Counted from the first letter of the stretch, positions 1 to 12,654 are shown. The stretch: DNA of 64,000 bases from Apodemus sylvaticus (GCF_947179515.1 NC_067472.1:162224761-162288760), one strand, 5' to 3'. Translations and numbers: made by a program. Notes: generated by a model from the letters alone, not told the origin.

Positions 1-1
1 T

Positions 2-217
2 AAAACTGAAACACAGGAACTGTATCAAAAGTTTCAAAATTGCCAAAATATTAAAACTGAAAAGACTTGTCTCCAAATGCTTTATGAGTTTCTGAAAGAT
101 CAGCCTTTCATATACCATGGAATTGATGTTCAAGCCAGTCCTTGGAGTGAGAAACCCATCCGGTGCGAAAAACAAACCTATTCTAACTTTACAGACCCCT
201 GTACCCTAGTGACCTAA
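2..217 (+). other. Unrecognised open reading stretch cut by left window edge
   Basis: Frame 2 stays open from the first base to a TAA at 215-217, giving 71 codons with no start codon in view except an internal ATG near codon 26. The translation has an ordinary amino-acid mix with no low-complexity bias; a readable stretch is YEFLKDQPFIYHGIDVQ. I recognise no family. It could be the 3' part of a terminal exon, a processed pseudogene fragment, part of an old retroelement, or a chance open frame in AT-rich DNA. No splice acceptor is visible because the left side is missing, and no polyadenylation signal follows closely. Confidence 0.15.
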
Positions 218-539
218 ACACATGTTCTTCAACTAGATGGATTCTAAGGAAGCAGGCTCTTGTTTAAATACACCATTTGAGGAGAGAGAAAAGAAAGTAT
301 TATGAAACAATAATGACTAGAACATTTAATGCATAAAGATGGATGTCTGTGAAGATGTATATGTCTAGTGAATAACTCAAAATGACCATACAAGTACAAG
401 GATGAAAGATTGAATCACTAAGACATGCCGCTATTTATCGCATGGCTGAATAATTTACTTCCATGGTTGGACTTTTTCCCATAAATAGTTTTGAAACTAT
501 GACACAGTGTCTGTAACTTCTTAGAACTTGTGATTGAGA

Positions 540-650
540 GCTGGGCATGGTGTGTGCCTGTCATCTCAGCATGGATTTAGGGCGATCAGGCAGTCTTAGC
601 TGCATAACAAGTTCAAGGCCTGCCTCCTGAGCTAAATGAAACGTCTGAAG
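540..650 (+). repeat. Degraded B1-like SINE
   Basis: The segment starts with a gctgggcatggtg-type B1 box and continues with recognisable but diverged B1 body sequence (cctgtcatctcagcat, then gttcaaggcctgcct). It is an old 7SL-derived SINE of B1/PB1 type, identified by eye. Confidence 0.4.
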
Positions 651-833
651 AATAATTGGTGAATGGGCAAAATGATTAAATTAGGAAATATATTCCAATC
701 ATTATAATCAATATAAGATAAATATTTGAAGACTATGAAATTCTATGAATTATTATATGTGTACACAATTTAAGGACATGACATAAAGTCAAGGAACACA
801 GCTGACAGCTCCATTGTTTAAAAACATCTGCTG

Positions 834-990
834 TCAATCATGGTGATGTACACCTTTAATCCTAATATTTAGGAGACAGAGCAGAGGCGTGGAAGCAGAT
901 CTCTGTTGTCAAGGCCAGCATGGTTTATTCAAAGGTCCAGATCAGCCAGGATTACAGAATGCAACATTGTTTCAAAAGGCAAAAAGAAAA
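834..990 (+). repeat. Degraded B1-like SINE
   Basis: B1 landmarks are visible in order: a diverged left end, cacctttaatcctaat, gaggcgtggaagcagat, caaggccagcatggt, and an A-rich end (aaaaggcaaaaagaaaaac). It is clearly old. Confidence 0.45.
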
Positions 991-1576
991 ACATTTCTGC
1001 CATTATTTGTTATTTCTTAGCATTGAGTAAATGTTAATTCTTGAATTTGTTTTCCAGTTTTAAGGACAATAGAGATAAGAAAATGATCAGGTATCAAGTC
1101 TTTGCATAAATCAAGTTAAAGTTATCAAGTGACAAGATTCTATGCTTTCCCACAATCCTTCAACCTACATGGCAACACCAGAGGGGCCATGAAGGAAAGT
1201 ATAACATAGGTATTTGTCACACTGGGTGAAAGGCTACTTTAAGAAAACATTGGACACAGTGCTTGCCTAGGCAAGCTTTACTACCTAACTGTGCTCCTCT
1301 GTGATGCAAAACTCTCACTGGTAAGAGGTTGGATCTAGAAAGTGTCCACAACCTAAGTGAACAGATTAGCCTCAACTACAAGATAGACGCTGTAGACAGT
1401 GAACTTTACAAAATGGGAATGCTCTTACTTTTATTTATACAAAATTAAGCAAACGTAGTTTTCATTGTCAAAAAGGTGATGTTTGCAAATAAAATGCATA
1501 ATGCTGAAAATGAGTAAACATGATCAATTCAGTATTTCATTGACTTTCTGCATAGAGAATTTTATTTATTCAGTTA

Positions 1577-1870
1577 TGTGTGTGCATGTGCATATGTGTG
1601 TATATGTGTGTAGTGTATCAGTGATACAAGCAACCCAGTGTGATGCCTTCCTCTGTTGTTGTTCTCTCTTGAGACAAGGACTCTTACTGAACTGTAATCA
1701 TCCATTTGGGCTGGGGTATATGTCCCACAGGCTCTCAGAATCCACTCTCTGTACTCCCAATGTCAGGTTCACAGGTATGCATACAGAAGCCTGACTTTTA
1801 TGGGGTGCTATGGATTTGAACTCAGATTCTCATGTGTTCACAGAAAATGCACCCACTGGGCCAATTTCTA
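1577..1870 (-). repeat. TG-rich microsatellite followed by B3/B4-like SINE
   Basis: An interrupted (TG)n run at about 1577-1615 is followed by a minus-strand SINE. The right end reads acccactgggcca, matching the inverted tRNA-derived head of B2/B3/B4 elements (actgagcca). The body is diverged, so the subfamily is uncertain. Confidence 0.35.
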
Positions 1871-2524
1871 CCATTCCCTTTTAATCCTTAACACTTTGGT
1901 ACAGTTAATAATGTATGTTTATTGTTATTGTGTATATATTGCATCAATTCTGTGATTTAAATGTAGCATTTTCTCCATTTCACATGTTCAGAAGATATTT
2001 AATTTCCTCTTTCAAAGGGTAGATAATATTTACTTGTGCTGAAACCCACAGTATACTTTAGAGATATTAACTTGCTTATGTCCCATGATAACCACCAAAG
2101 GCAAGAATTTTGATTATCTAGTTTTTGTTTTCAGAACTGAGGAGGAGAATGATCACTTTCTTCATACATGTTCACAGTGTGAATTACTGAAGGAAAACTA
2201 GCAGAATGTAAACTTGCAGCAGCTAAACCTTGGGGAGTAAGTGTGAAGCCAATGTTGAGAAGTTTCTCCTTCAGAGTCAGAACAGGGGAGTTTCTCCTGA
2301 GTTTTGTGCATTATAGATCCCTCATTGATCTGCAGTCTTTGAGCACCTAGGAATCATTGCCACCTTCCAGAACCACACACAACTATCATCCAGAAATTTC
2401 ACTGCATCATAGCATGCTTGTTATTATTTATAGGCGTGGGAAAAAAGAAGGTCAACTAAGTAATTATCTTCATCATGTCGATCGGTGCACATGTTGGTGA
2501 AAGGGTATCTTGTTTGATTAATGT

Positions 2525-2792
2525 GGAAGAGCCCAGACTGCTGTGGGTGATACCATCCATAGGAAGATGGCCCTTGGCTGTACAAGAAAGCTGTCTAAGC
2601 ATGAATTAAAGAGAAAACTAGTGAGGGAGCTAGCAAGCAGCATCCTGACATGGTGTCTGCTTCAAGCTCTTGACTTGAATCTCTCTCCTGATTCTCCTAA
2701 AGAGTGGATTGTCATCTGGAAGAATAACTCTTGTCCAAATTAATTTTAGTCTGAGAGTTTTACTACAGCAACAGAAAAGAAGTTAGGACATG
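2525..2792 (+). mobile_element. URR1-like DNA-transposon fragment
   Basis: The segment contains landmarks of a very common rodent repeat: agagcccagactgctgtgggtg, gctagcaagcagcatcc, and an end reading ctacagcaacagaaaagaagttaggaca. I associate these from memory with the non-autonomous hAT-Charlie URR1 family. A short open frame inside (2543-2743) is a by-product. The family name needs a RepeatMasker check. Confidence 0.35.
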
Positions 2793-2799
2793 CACAATA

Positions 2800-3660
2800 A
2801 CTCCAAAGAACTGGCTGCACACCAATGCCACAAATTAGAGTTATGCCCTCATGATTTGATCAATTATCAATTATCTCACTTTTTAATAGTTTCCCTCAAG
2901 TTGCAGCATAGTCATTAAGAAGAGACACATTCAAACTCTAATAGATGAAACTAGAAATGTCTTAGCCATCCCTATGTTTGAAGGAATATAATCATTTTGA
3001 ATTTACATACTGTTTCATAAAATAAATAATAAATCTGGCAATTGAAATGAACTCAGGATCACTATAAGTTTACAGGGTTATGGAGAGATCATGGCTTTAA
3101 AAAGATATTCAATCACATTTGCAATCCATTTTATTCACAAAGCAATATTCACAAGAGCAAAGTGCAGTGTATCATTTAGCCTAAAAAAATAATCCTTTCA
3201 CTTTTCTGCAAAGTACAACCTGAAAGAAAAAGCAATATTATCTCTAACAGTAACAAAGTTCTGAGATTCTTCACAATCCATTAAAACAGTTTATTACATT
3301 CTCCATGTTAGGTTTTTAATAAATTTTACTTTGTAAACATGAAAGAGGAATTCTGGTACATCAAGTTCTTTAAACATAATCCAAGTTATATAAAAGTCAA
3401 ACAAAAATACCTGTGTCATATCTTAGCTCTCGTCCTGTAGTATACTGCTTGTGCTTTCTGACAGATGAACCACATAGTACCGTCCACACCCCTTACTCCT
3501 CACAGTGCAAGGACAATAAGCACTGCCTGCAATTACACCTCTTGTTCTCTGCCACAATAGGGGATCATTACTGTCTCTTACTGATGGTCTGATGATACTT
3601 AAGTTATAACACATTCAGGACAAATAACTCTGATCAACAATCTGACAAAAATTCTTATTT
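2800..3660. other. AT-rich stretch, nothing identified
   Basis: I see no exon with splice signals, no recognisable repeat and no convincing ORF. The 63-codon minus-strand frame at 3423-3614 has no recognisable domain. Confidence 0.5.
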
Positions 3661-3664
3661 GACT

Positions 3665-4180
3665 CTAAAGGATCAAAGAAAGAAGAGAAGGATAAGAGAG
3701 AGGAGAGGGACTGGGGTAGGAGGGAGGAGGGAGAGAGAGACAGATGTCTGTGCAGAGGGGGAAATAACAATGAGAAAGAGAAATCAATGCCACCCTAGGA
3801 CAAGAAACAGTAGATACAGATAAAAGGGACAGCTGGGTACTTTGGTAATGTTTATACAATCCTGAGTCTTCACACTTCACATGCATCCTGATGTCTAATC
3901 TGGCCAACTTCAAAAAGATAGACCATGTAGAATGTAAACAGAAAATAGAATTCTGTTATCCAATAAGGAGAGACATAGGTCAAAATGATTTCAGTATGTT
4001 TTGCTTTCTTCCATAATCATTCCTATTACCAATCTATTATGACTAAATCAAAAGGAAAATATGAGAGAGAAAGAATAAAAGAAAGGAAGGAGGGAAGGGA
4101 GGGGGAAGGGACAGAAGAAGGAAAGAAGGAAGGAAGGAAATGAAGGAAAAAAAAGAAAAAAATTAAGGAAGGAAGGAAGA
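3665..4180. repeat. Purine-rich low-complexity blocks
   Basis: Two purine-rich blocks lie at about 3668-3775 (GA and GGA runs) and 4058-4175 (GGAA and GAAA runs), separated by ordinary sequence. They create Ser/Pro/Phe-rich frames on the minus strand that are not genes. Confidence 0.7.
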
Positions 4181-4544
4181 AATTGTTTCAAATATTGTGT
4201 AGAAACACTATTTTTAAATGAATTTTTCACACACAGGTATGTCAGGGTTCAGATATTGTTTCCTTTTTATATTTTATTTACTTATTTATTTTCATCTAAC
4301 TGCATCTTTTAGAAGTCATGTCTCTGTGTTCAGAGCTTCCCTCTGTAACTGGTCTATTGACACTGTACTGAGATTTTACTATTACCCATAAAGTCTTTCA
4401 GTCTTCTTACTTCCTCTTGATCTGGTTTCTCCATCACACACTCTGATTGGATTTCCATCAATCCTCACTTCTAAAACTTGCGTTTGGCTCTCTATTCATT
4501 GATATCTATTTAATATTATAAACTGCTTCTGTAACTTGATTGAA

Positions 4545-4620
4545 TTACCTCCTCTCTCCCTCCCCCTCCTCCTTTTCCCCCACCCCTTCTCCCCTTCTCC
4601 CTCCCTGCCTCTCTCTCTGT
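4545..4620. repeat. Pyrimidine-rich low-complexity tract
   Basis: The tract is almost entirely C and T (ctcc, ccctcc and ctctct units). It has no coding content. Confidence 0.6.
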
Positions 4621-4704
4621 GTATTGGGGACTGGGTCCAACAAATTTAAGGTTATGGAATTGCTTGTAGAAGCTCAAAGCTTGTATTTTCATCCATTCCC
4701 ATAA

Positions 4705-4925
4705 AATAAAAAAAAAGAATCAGGAACTGGAGTCATAGTTCCAAGGACCTGATTTAAATTCCCAGTATCTCCACAGAGGAACCTCACAATTGCCTGTGAA
4801 TCCAGCTCCAAGGGATCCAAGTCTGTTAGCTAAGGCACCTGTACACATGTGTACATTTCCATGCTCAGACAGATAATTAAATATATTAAATCTTTAAAAT
4901 ACACGCACACATACACACACATACA
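4705..4925 (+). repeat. B2/B3-like SINE with CA-rich tail
   Basis: The body matches the tRNA-derived B2/B3 family: ggacctgatttaaattcccagta, cacaattgcctgtgaatccagctcc, then an AT- and CA-rich end. The 5' head is degraded. Confidence 0.5.
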
Positions 4926-5249
4926 TAACCAAAGGTTTCAACATTAGTCAGTCAATGAGAAATTTGCAGGGAACATTGAGATTGTGGATTGTTGACTTTG
5001 AGAATGAGCCTTGATCCTGGGTATAATGATTTCAATTTTGCCATCACACTTTCACTCATTGCCGGAGGTAGCTATATCACGTGGTATCTAATAAAACCAT
5101 CATTGGTAAGTTCAAAATACACACTTGTTCAGCTTCATTAACGGACTTTGGTGGATTTTGTTCATTTCTCTGTTTTCTGAAGTCACCAGTTCTCGTTGGC
5201 ATTCCCAGTGCTACTCTCTGATTCTTGTTTGTCAAATAATGCTGAAATA

Positions 5250-6517
5250 CATTTCTTTCTTTTTTTTAATTTTTTTTTATTATTCGATATAATTTATTTA
5301 CATTTCAAATGATTTCCCCTTTTCTAGCCCCCCCACTCCCCGAAAGTCCCGCAAGCCCCCTTCTCTTCCCCTGTCCTCCTACCCACCCCTTCCCACTTCC
5401 CCGTTCTGGTTTTGCTGATACTGTTTCACTGAGTGTTTCCAGAACCAGGGGCCACTCCTCCTTTCTTCTTGTACCTCATTTGATGTGTGGGTTATGTTTT
5501 GGGTATTCCAGTTTTCTAGGTTAATATCCACTTATTAGTGAGTGCATACCATGATTCACCTTTTGAGTCTGGGTTACCTCACTTAGTATGATATTCTCTA
5601 GCTCCATCCATTTGCCTAAGAATTTCATGAATTCATTGTTTCTAATGGCTGAATAGTACTCCATTGTGTAGATATACCACATTTTTTGCATCCACTCTTC
5701 TGTTGAGGGATACCTGGGTTCTTTCCAGCATCTGGCAATTACAAATAGGGCTGCTATGAACATAGTAGAACATGTATCCTTATTACATGGTGGGGAGTCT
5801 TCTGGGTATATGCCCAGGAGTGGTATAGCAGGATCTTCTGGAAGTAAGGTGCCCAGTTTTCGGAGGAACCGCCAGACTGATTTCCAGAGTGGTTGTACCA
5901 ATTTGCAACCCCACCAGCAGTGGAGGAGTGTTCCTCTTTCTCCACACCCTCTCCAACACTTGCTGTCTCCTGAATTTTTAATCTTAGCCATTCTGACTGG
6001 TGTAAGATGAAATCTTAGGGTTGTTTTGATTTGCATTTCCCTAATGGCTAATGAAGTTGAGCATTTTTTAAGATGCTTCTCCGCCATCCGAAGTTCTTCA
6101 GGTGAGAATTCTTTGTTTAACTCTGTACCCCATTTTTTAATAGGGTTGTTTGGTTTTCTGGAGTCTAACTTCTTGAGTTCTTTATATATATTGGATATTA
6201 GCCCTCTATCTGATGTAGGATTGGTGAAGATCTTTTCCCAATTTGTTGGTTGCCGATTTGTCCTCTTGATGGTATCCTTTGCCTTACAGAAACTTTGTAA
6301 TTTTATGAGGTCCCATTTGTCAATTCTTGCTCTTAGAGCATACGCTATTGGTGTTCTGTTCAGAAACTTTCTCCCTGTACCGATGTCCTCAAGGGTCTTC
6401 CCCAGTTTCTTTTCTATTAGCTTCAGAGTGTCTGGCTTTATGTGGAGGTCCTTGATCCATTTGGATTTGAGCTTAGTACAAGGAGACAAGGATGGATCTG
6501 TCACCAAACTTTCCTGA
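5250..6517 (-). mobile_element. 5'-truncated L1 (ORF2 C-terminus + 3' UTR)
   Basis: A minus-strand L1 whose 3' end lies at the left: T-rich run at 5258-5280, then the complement of a gaaatgtaaataaatt-type 3' end. The ORF2 C-terminal part stays open for 328 codons (6507-5521) and contains the conserved late-ORF2 regions WRGCGERGTLLHCWWGCKLV and MEYYSAIRNNEFMKFLGKWM. The element is cut off at about 6517, so it lacks endonuclease, reverse transcriptase, ORF1 and 5' UTR and cannot move by itself. The long open frame means a fairly young insertion. I could not define target-site duplications. Confidence 0.9.
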
Positions 6518-8770
6518 ACAGTAACAACTAATATTTATATAAAGGTTACCCTGAACCAAGAACTACTTGAAATGCTTTCAATCTTCCAAATGTGATAAAC
6601 ACCCTGTGAGGTAGTGTCACCATTTCCACATTGAAGACATGAGCAATTGTATCTAGTCTCTTTATCAGTCAGACTTTACTGTCTCATAGTATATTCAATC
6701 AATAAGAACTTAATAGGTCAGTTTCCTACAGAGGACAATGTACTGAACACAAAGGACACAGTAATAAGCATGCACTATCTTCCTTAACAGATTATGAGAA
6801 TAAGAGCAAACCAACCAGCACAGAATGAGTCACAGTAGGCATATTCAGAGAGTGCATGCAGAGCACAGAGAGATCTCATGCAGACCTTGAGGTCTAAAGA
6901 AGATCTTGGGCATAGGGAGCATGTAATTTTAATCTAGAGAAACCATTTGTGAGTTACATTTTAAATGCATATAGGAGGGGAAATCATGTGGGTTTGTGTG
7001 AAGAAGCATATGCAAGCAGCAGTGATGTTGCCAAAACCAGAGAAGGCAAAATGTCCATCAGTGATTTCTCTTATCTGTAAGTAAACTTTAGACCTATATC
7101 AGTTTGTAATTAGACTAGATCTGTTAGTCAAAAGCTATTGAAGTGGGGTGAGTAGTTATGTAGTGCAAAAGCCTAACTTAATATTCAGATGACATGCATA
7201 AAAGATATGATTGTGTGCTTATCATCAGTCTTCTTGTGAGATAAAGACACATTTTATAAGTATTATATGAAACCCATAATAAAAGTCAAGACTGCATCAA
7301 TAAAAATGTTGACTTAATAAGTCATACATTTGGAAACAATGAGAATGAGGTAGAGAAATAAAGATAGGGGAAAGATAAAGAGGCTAAAAAAGAATCTGGA
7401 GTTGTTTTGGAATTACTTTGGAGTTGAGGAACACATAAATGTTGATTAACTCAGGTCTCATCTTGATGAGAGTGGATCTTCTTTTCCAGTTTTTCAGGGT
7501 TTTAGGATCTAATTGGATCTCACAGATGCATATATTCCCTGCTTATCTCTGGCTACCCACAGTTGACATGAAGAGGCATCTGTTCTTAAATAGGCAGGTG
7601 TATTGGTGTCTTATACTCTCTCACACAGAGTCTACATTCCGGGATCCCAGCATTGTGTTTAGAACAGAAGTTCATAGCTCTCAACCCTCTTTCAGCAGTC
7701 TAGTCTCCCACAACACTGCTATCTCCCTCACCTGGAGTCTCCTGGGGAATCTCTCTCTGCTTCTTTCCTTTCTGGGGACTGGAATTGGACCAGATTGACT
7801 ATCTAGACTGACTTGTACATCTGTGCTCTTTGATCCACACTGTCACTCTTCAAGAGAAACTTCAGATGGAAGAGTGGCCAGAGAGCATCCCCCTCTCAGC
7901 CTTCATCTTGGAGGACTGTAGAAGCTCTCCAACTCTACAGAGAAGACCCTGTCCAACATCCTCTCTTTGTTCATGTGTCTGGAGTGGGTAAAGGGACCTA
8001 AGAGTAGTGATAAGTCCAAATTTCTGAAGGAATGGACCCATGTTTGATGGGTCCCCCACTTTTATGAAGGGGCCCATGTGTGATGGATTCTCCCACCTTT
8101 ATAAAACGCATATGGCTGTAAGAAATATGTTCAACGTTGAACACACTTTTACTTTCTTAAAGTTTCTTTTATAATATAGTATTACATAAAATTTAACATT
8201 AAATGTAATTGATCCAAATTTTAAATTTCTGTTTCTAGAAATCTTTCATATTGTTAGATATTTAAAAAATATTAAATTAGAAAAGGAAACCAAATGTTTC
8301 TCAGTGTGTGCCTTCCACATAACACCTATAAGTTTTTAATTTTTTCCTTTTGGCAAAATAAACTGCTTGAAATATATTGAATGATAATTAATAAGGAAAA
8401 GATACATTTATAAATGAGTCATATACCAAAGAGACTCAAAGTCTTCTGGTCCTCATAATAAATTGTTAAGGTCATTAACAATAGATCTTGCAACGTGTGG
8501 TCATTCTTTTGAAATTAATTATAATCCACTTAAAATTGATACTAAGACAAGTTACTCTGCAAAATTACCAGTAATTGTAACATTTAATAACTTCCAACAA
8601 GTAGCATAATCCAATTGAAAGATAAACATTCTTGCTTTAGTAGATGTATAATCTTTGATGTGAAATCCTGGTTTATAGTTTCCATGGCTCTCAGCATTCT
8701 GTCCCGTGGTGATGGATAATGATGGGCTAAGTTGTCTTTCATGAGATATAATAGCTGCTGAGACTATAAT
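6518..8770. other. Intergenic, no gene identified
   Basis: I see no exon or recognisable repeat. A 119-codon frame at 7439-7798 has no recognisable domain and sits in sequence that might be an old LTR or an L1 5' region, but I cannot assign it. A short degenerate duplication lies at 8026-8102. Confidence 0.4.
8026..8102. repeat. Degenerate two-copy tandem duplication
   Basis: Two adjacent units of about 40 and 37 bp both run gaagg...cccatgt-tgatgg-tcccac-ttta (8026-8065 and 8066-8102). They differ by substitutions and a 3-base gap. Confidence 0.5.
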
Positions 8771-8825
8771 CTCTGTGGCAACAGAGGGGTGGATATTTTC
8801 AGACCATCAAGTTTCGCTCTGAAAA

Positions 8826-9637
8826 AAATTACAATTTTTTTATTAGATATATTCTTTATTTACATTTCAAATGATTTCCCCTTTCCTGGTCCCCCCCCCC
8901 CAAAGTCCCATAAGCCATCTCCCCTCCCCCTGTTCCCCAATCAACAACCGTCCCACTGCTTCCCTGTCCTGGTATTCCTCTACACTGCTGCATCAAGCCT
9001 TTCCAGGACCAGGGGCCTCTCCTCCCTTTGATGTCCAACAAGACCATCCTCTGCTGCCTATGCATCTGGAGCCATGGATAACACCACGTGTACTGTCTAG
9101 TTGATGTTTTTGTCCCTGGGAGCTATGAAGTACTAGGTGGCTCATATTGTTGTTCCTCCTATGGTGTTGAAAACCCCTTCAGCTCCTTGAATCCTTCTCT
9201 AGCTCCCCTACTGGGGATCCTGTGCTCAGTTCAATGGCTGGCTGAGTGTGTCCCCCTCTGTATTTGTCATGCACTAGCAGAGCCTCCCAGATGACAGCTA
9301 TATCCGGCTCCAGTCAGCAAGTACTTGTGGGCATGGATAACAGTGTCTGGATTTTGTAACTGTATATGGGATGGATCACTAGGTGGGGTTGTCTCTGGAT
9401 GGTATTTCCCTCAGACTCTGCTCCACACTTTGTCTCTGCATCCCCTTTTGTGGGTATTTTGTTCCTCTTTCTAAGAAGGACAAGAGTATCCATACTTCTG
9501 TTCATACTTCCTTCTTCTTGGGCATAATTTGATATGTGAATTGTATCTTGGGTATTCCGAGCTTCTGAGCTAATAGCCACTTATCAGTGAGTGTATACCA
9601 TGTGTGTTCTTTTATGATTGGGTTACCTCCCTTAGGA
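8826..9637 (-). mobile_element. L1 3' end with long 3' UTR
   Basis: Reading the minus strand, the last ORF2 part (complement of 9600-9500, around the late-ORF2 'HSLISGY' region) is followed by a long 3' UTR and the gaaatgtaaataaagaatat-type end near 8850. The C-run at 8891-8901 is the complement of the usual G-rich 3' UTR tract. The right boundary is where L1-like sequence stops at gggttacctccctta. Confidence 0.85.
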
Positions 9638-9639
9638 AA

Positions 9640-11200
9640 ACACAACAAAACAGGTAAAGGACTTGAACAAAACCATCTAGGATCTAAAAATGGAGGTAGA
9701 AACAACAAAAATTTTTAATTATCTGATATGTTGGGATTTTAAAATTGTGGACAAGCACTTTTGGTTCTTTAATAACACATGCATATCTATCTCGTTATCT
9801 TTAAAACATAGAGCACAACAATTACATAGATATTTACAAGCTTAGGTCCAGAATTCGAGGAACACAGAAAATTGTAGGGCCAGTGTTATAGGAAAATGGA
9901 CAATCTCAGGACAGAAGTTATAGAACATAGGCAGTTCCAGGGCAGGCGTCACAGGGAGCTAGATAAGCTCAGAGCAACAGATGCAGAGGCAAAGACACAC
10001 TCGGAGCAGAAATGAAGTCGCTCTCTAGAGATCTGTGTCAATCTACCCACTGCTTGCAACCAAAACTTCTTTACTGACAGAACTGATACAGGATGCTCTT
10101 TAAGGGAATTTTAAGACTTTGCAAGTTCAAAAAGTTAAAAAAAATGTGCAGAAGACAGTAAGAAAAAATTGGAAAACTGAAAGAGAAATCATTTATAATC
10201 TCTACAGAATTTTAGTCAATAGCCAAGTGTGAAAGCTCTCATTTTTAATCATTTAGGAAGCAGTATAGTCCACATGTATGAAAACATTTCCTAAGTAGAC
10301 TTTACCAATTTTCCAAGTGAGAAAACCAGGTGAAAACTAGCAGCGCAGGTCCGGTCTGCCATCACGCTATTGGATAAATCAGCACCACAAGTCTATGTCA
10401 GTTACCAGCAAAGTCATTACAGCAAGGCTTAGCCCCTCAATAATTAAACTTGATAGAAACAATTTATGTTTGCTTATAATAATTCTTCACAAAGAATTCC
10501 ACAGCTGATTCTCCCTTGCCAGGGCATACTAGTTCTACCAGAAACTTCTCTTTAGGCTTACCTGTCACAATTCCGGCTGTGTAGATGCCTCTCCAAAGAT
10601 CTGGAGTAATGTAGACTTAGAGGATTAATCAAAACTTGTGTAATTTTAATCTTGTCACTTTCCTAAAGTGATTGATTGTATAAGGAATAAGCAATGCTAT
10701 GAAAGACCCAACAATAATACAAGTATAAACTTAGGTAGATGATAGGAAGAAAATCAGTATTTAATTATTTTCCAAGGCAAAGACAATGTAACTAATTCTA
10801 ATAATTCAGCCATAATAGCTTCTAATATGAGAATAAAAAATGGATATACCAAGAGTTTTCATCAAATTAAGATCAGACTAATGAACAAAAACTGACCTTT
10901 TGTAATTAACATTGAAGTGGTTGTCTACATACTATCTCTGACCTCATGTCATGAGATATTGGCCTCTGACTGAAAAGTATCCATCATCAAAGCAGGTGTG
11001 GTAAATGTGATGGGGCTCCTGTGAGATACATCATTCTTAGTTTGTTTTTACTTTGTCCAAAAGGTCGTGTTTAATGTATAAATGAGGTTTCAGATAATTG
11101 AAAGTCATTCCAGATTAAAATGTGACAATATGTTTAAAGTTATATGAAGATGAAGAGAGTATATGCAGCGAGGTGACTGACATCATCATTTTTGAAATGT
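9640..11200. other. Intergenic with a degenerate short tandem repeat
   Basis: I see no gene. At about 9880-9995 three diverged units of roughly 31-33 bp follow one another, each with a ttatagga/ttatagaa/tcacaggg box and a ctcaggacag/ccagggcag/ctcagagca box. This resembles the internal repeats of some rodent LTR elements, but I cannot assign a family. The rest is AT-rich. Confidence 0.35.
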
Positions 11201-11264
11201 ACTATGGAGGGGCTGGCTACTTTCTATTCACTGAAGAGGGGGTTTCTCTGAAGAGGAAGCACAT

Positions 11265-11400
11265 GCTGGAGAGACAGCTCAGGGGCCAAGAGCGAGTGCT
11301 GCTCTTCCAGAGGACCTGTACTCAGCTACTTGGCAGACATGCACACTTATGTGCACAGCCTCGTACACAGACGTAGACATAAACAGAAGGCCAAAAATTG
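11265..11400 (+). repeat. B2/B3-like SINE
   Basis: The head is clear: tgctggagagacagctcaggggccaagagc, gctgctcttccagaggacct. The body then diverges and ends in an A-rich stretch (aaaaattgaaaagaaaagc). Confidence 0.65.
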
Positions 11401-11439
11401 AAAAGAAAAGCAAACAGAGCACAAATGTTCCTGTTTCAG

Positions 11440-11530
11440 CAAGACATGGTGACACATACCTGCAGTATTTGGAAGGCTGAGATGGGAAGTTAAGTTTTGT
11501 GTTTGAGGCCAAACTGAAAACTCAGACTAG
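11440..11530 (+). repeat. Partial B1-like SINE
   Basis: A short diverged B1 body: agacatggtgacacatacctgcagtattt, gaaggctgagatggga, gaggccaaactgaaaac. It lies directly downstream of the B2/B3-like copy. Confidence 0.45.
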
Positions 11531-11534
11531 GTAT

Positions 11535-12650
11535 CAAAAGCTTTGAAAAGCCATGTACTTTAGATATTCAAACTACTAAAATTCAAATAATATATGATTT
11601 AGCCTCAAAAAAATCATACAAATATGAATAAGGGGATTTTTAATTTGTATAAAATATTAACTTTTACAAAATATACGGTTCATATTTACATCGTTCATTG
11701 CTATGCTGCCAGTGAGGAACTATCACAGCGAGCATCTGTACATTTTCTACCTACATTTATATTATTGTGCGTGTGCTCCTCTGAGTTATTTACTATTTAT
11801 TATAAAGGCATCCTTAACTTCAGGTACAGAGGCTATAAATACTGGGTTTAATTGTGAGTAGCCATAAATCGGGATATAAAGAGAAGCAAATCGAACACTC
11901 AGGGTTACAGTAAATGTATAGCCCTGCAGGGAACTGTCTGCATCCACGACAGCTTTAAGGGGAAAAGAAGTATCAGTTTAACTAATTTGCATTTACTACT
12001 GAACAGGAATGTTTGTCTCTGAAGTTATAGCTGCTCTCCTAAACGGTATGTTATTGATGTCAGCCACAGGACAATCCAGGAGAACTCACAGTGCATAGGA
12101 CCTTATTTCTTGTTTCAAGGCTACCAGCAGAAAGATAGTGTCAAAAAGTGTCTCCCTCCTCCTAAATGCCTGCAAGGGTGTGTGTCACACACACAGCTCT
12201 CACATCAATCAAAGGATATCTCTAATCATCATAACTAAAATTTAGAAGTCTGTGGTACATAAAAATATTATTTTCCAGTCAGGGTCTGCATTGTACAGTG
12301 AAGACTTTTTAGAATTCCCTACACTCCTTGCCCAATGTCAGTAGTATTTCAGTTGTATAGGCAGTGATATATACTCCAACAGACTGAGTGATCCAAGATG
12401 GATGTGAAATTCCAATCAAAAAGATCCCTTTGGATGTCAACAGACAGGAGGTTTCATCAAAACAAAAGCTGCAAGTTCATGCCTGGTTTCTCTCTTTGCC
12501 ATTTTCTTAGCCTCCCAACATACTTTGAACTCACTGATCTTCATTTTTTTAGTGTTCAGTATATCTTTCTGTTCAATACATAGCTTTTATCCCTTGTCAC
12601 TGCAGGATTTTTATTTACAAAACTGGAAAACTCACAGAATATACATGCAG
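11535..12650. other. Intergenic, nothing identified
   Basis: AT-rich DNA with no recognisable exon, RNA gene or repeat family visible by eye. The short open frames here have no domain content. Confidence 0.45.
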
Positions 12651-12654
12651 TCTT

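Noticed and set aside
5521..6507. 328-codon ORF as a host gene
   Set aside because: It is the C-terminal part of L1 ORF2 followed by L1 3' UTR and tail.
7439..7798. 119-codon ORF as a gene
   Set aside because: The hydrophobic composition comes from T-rich sequence, and no domain or splice context is visible.
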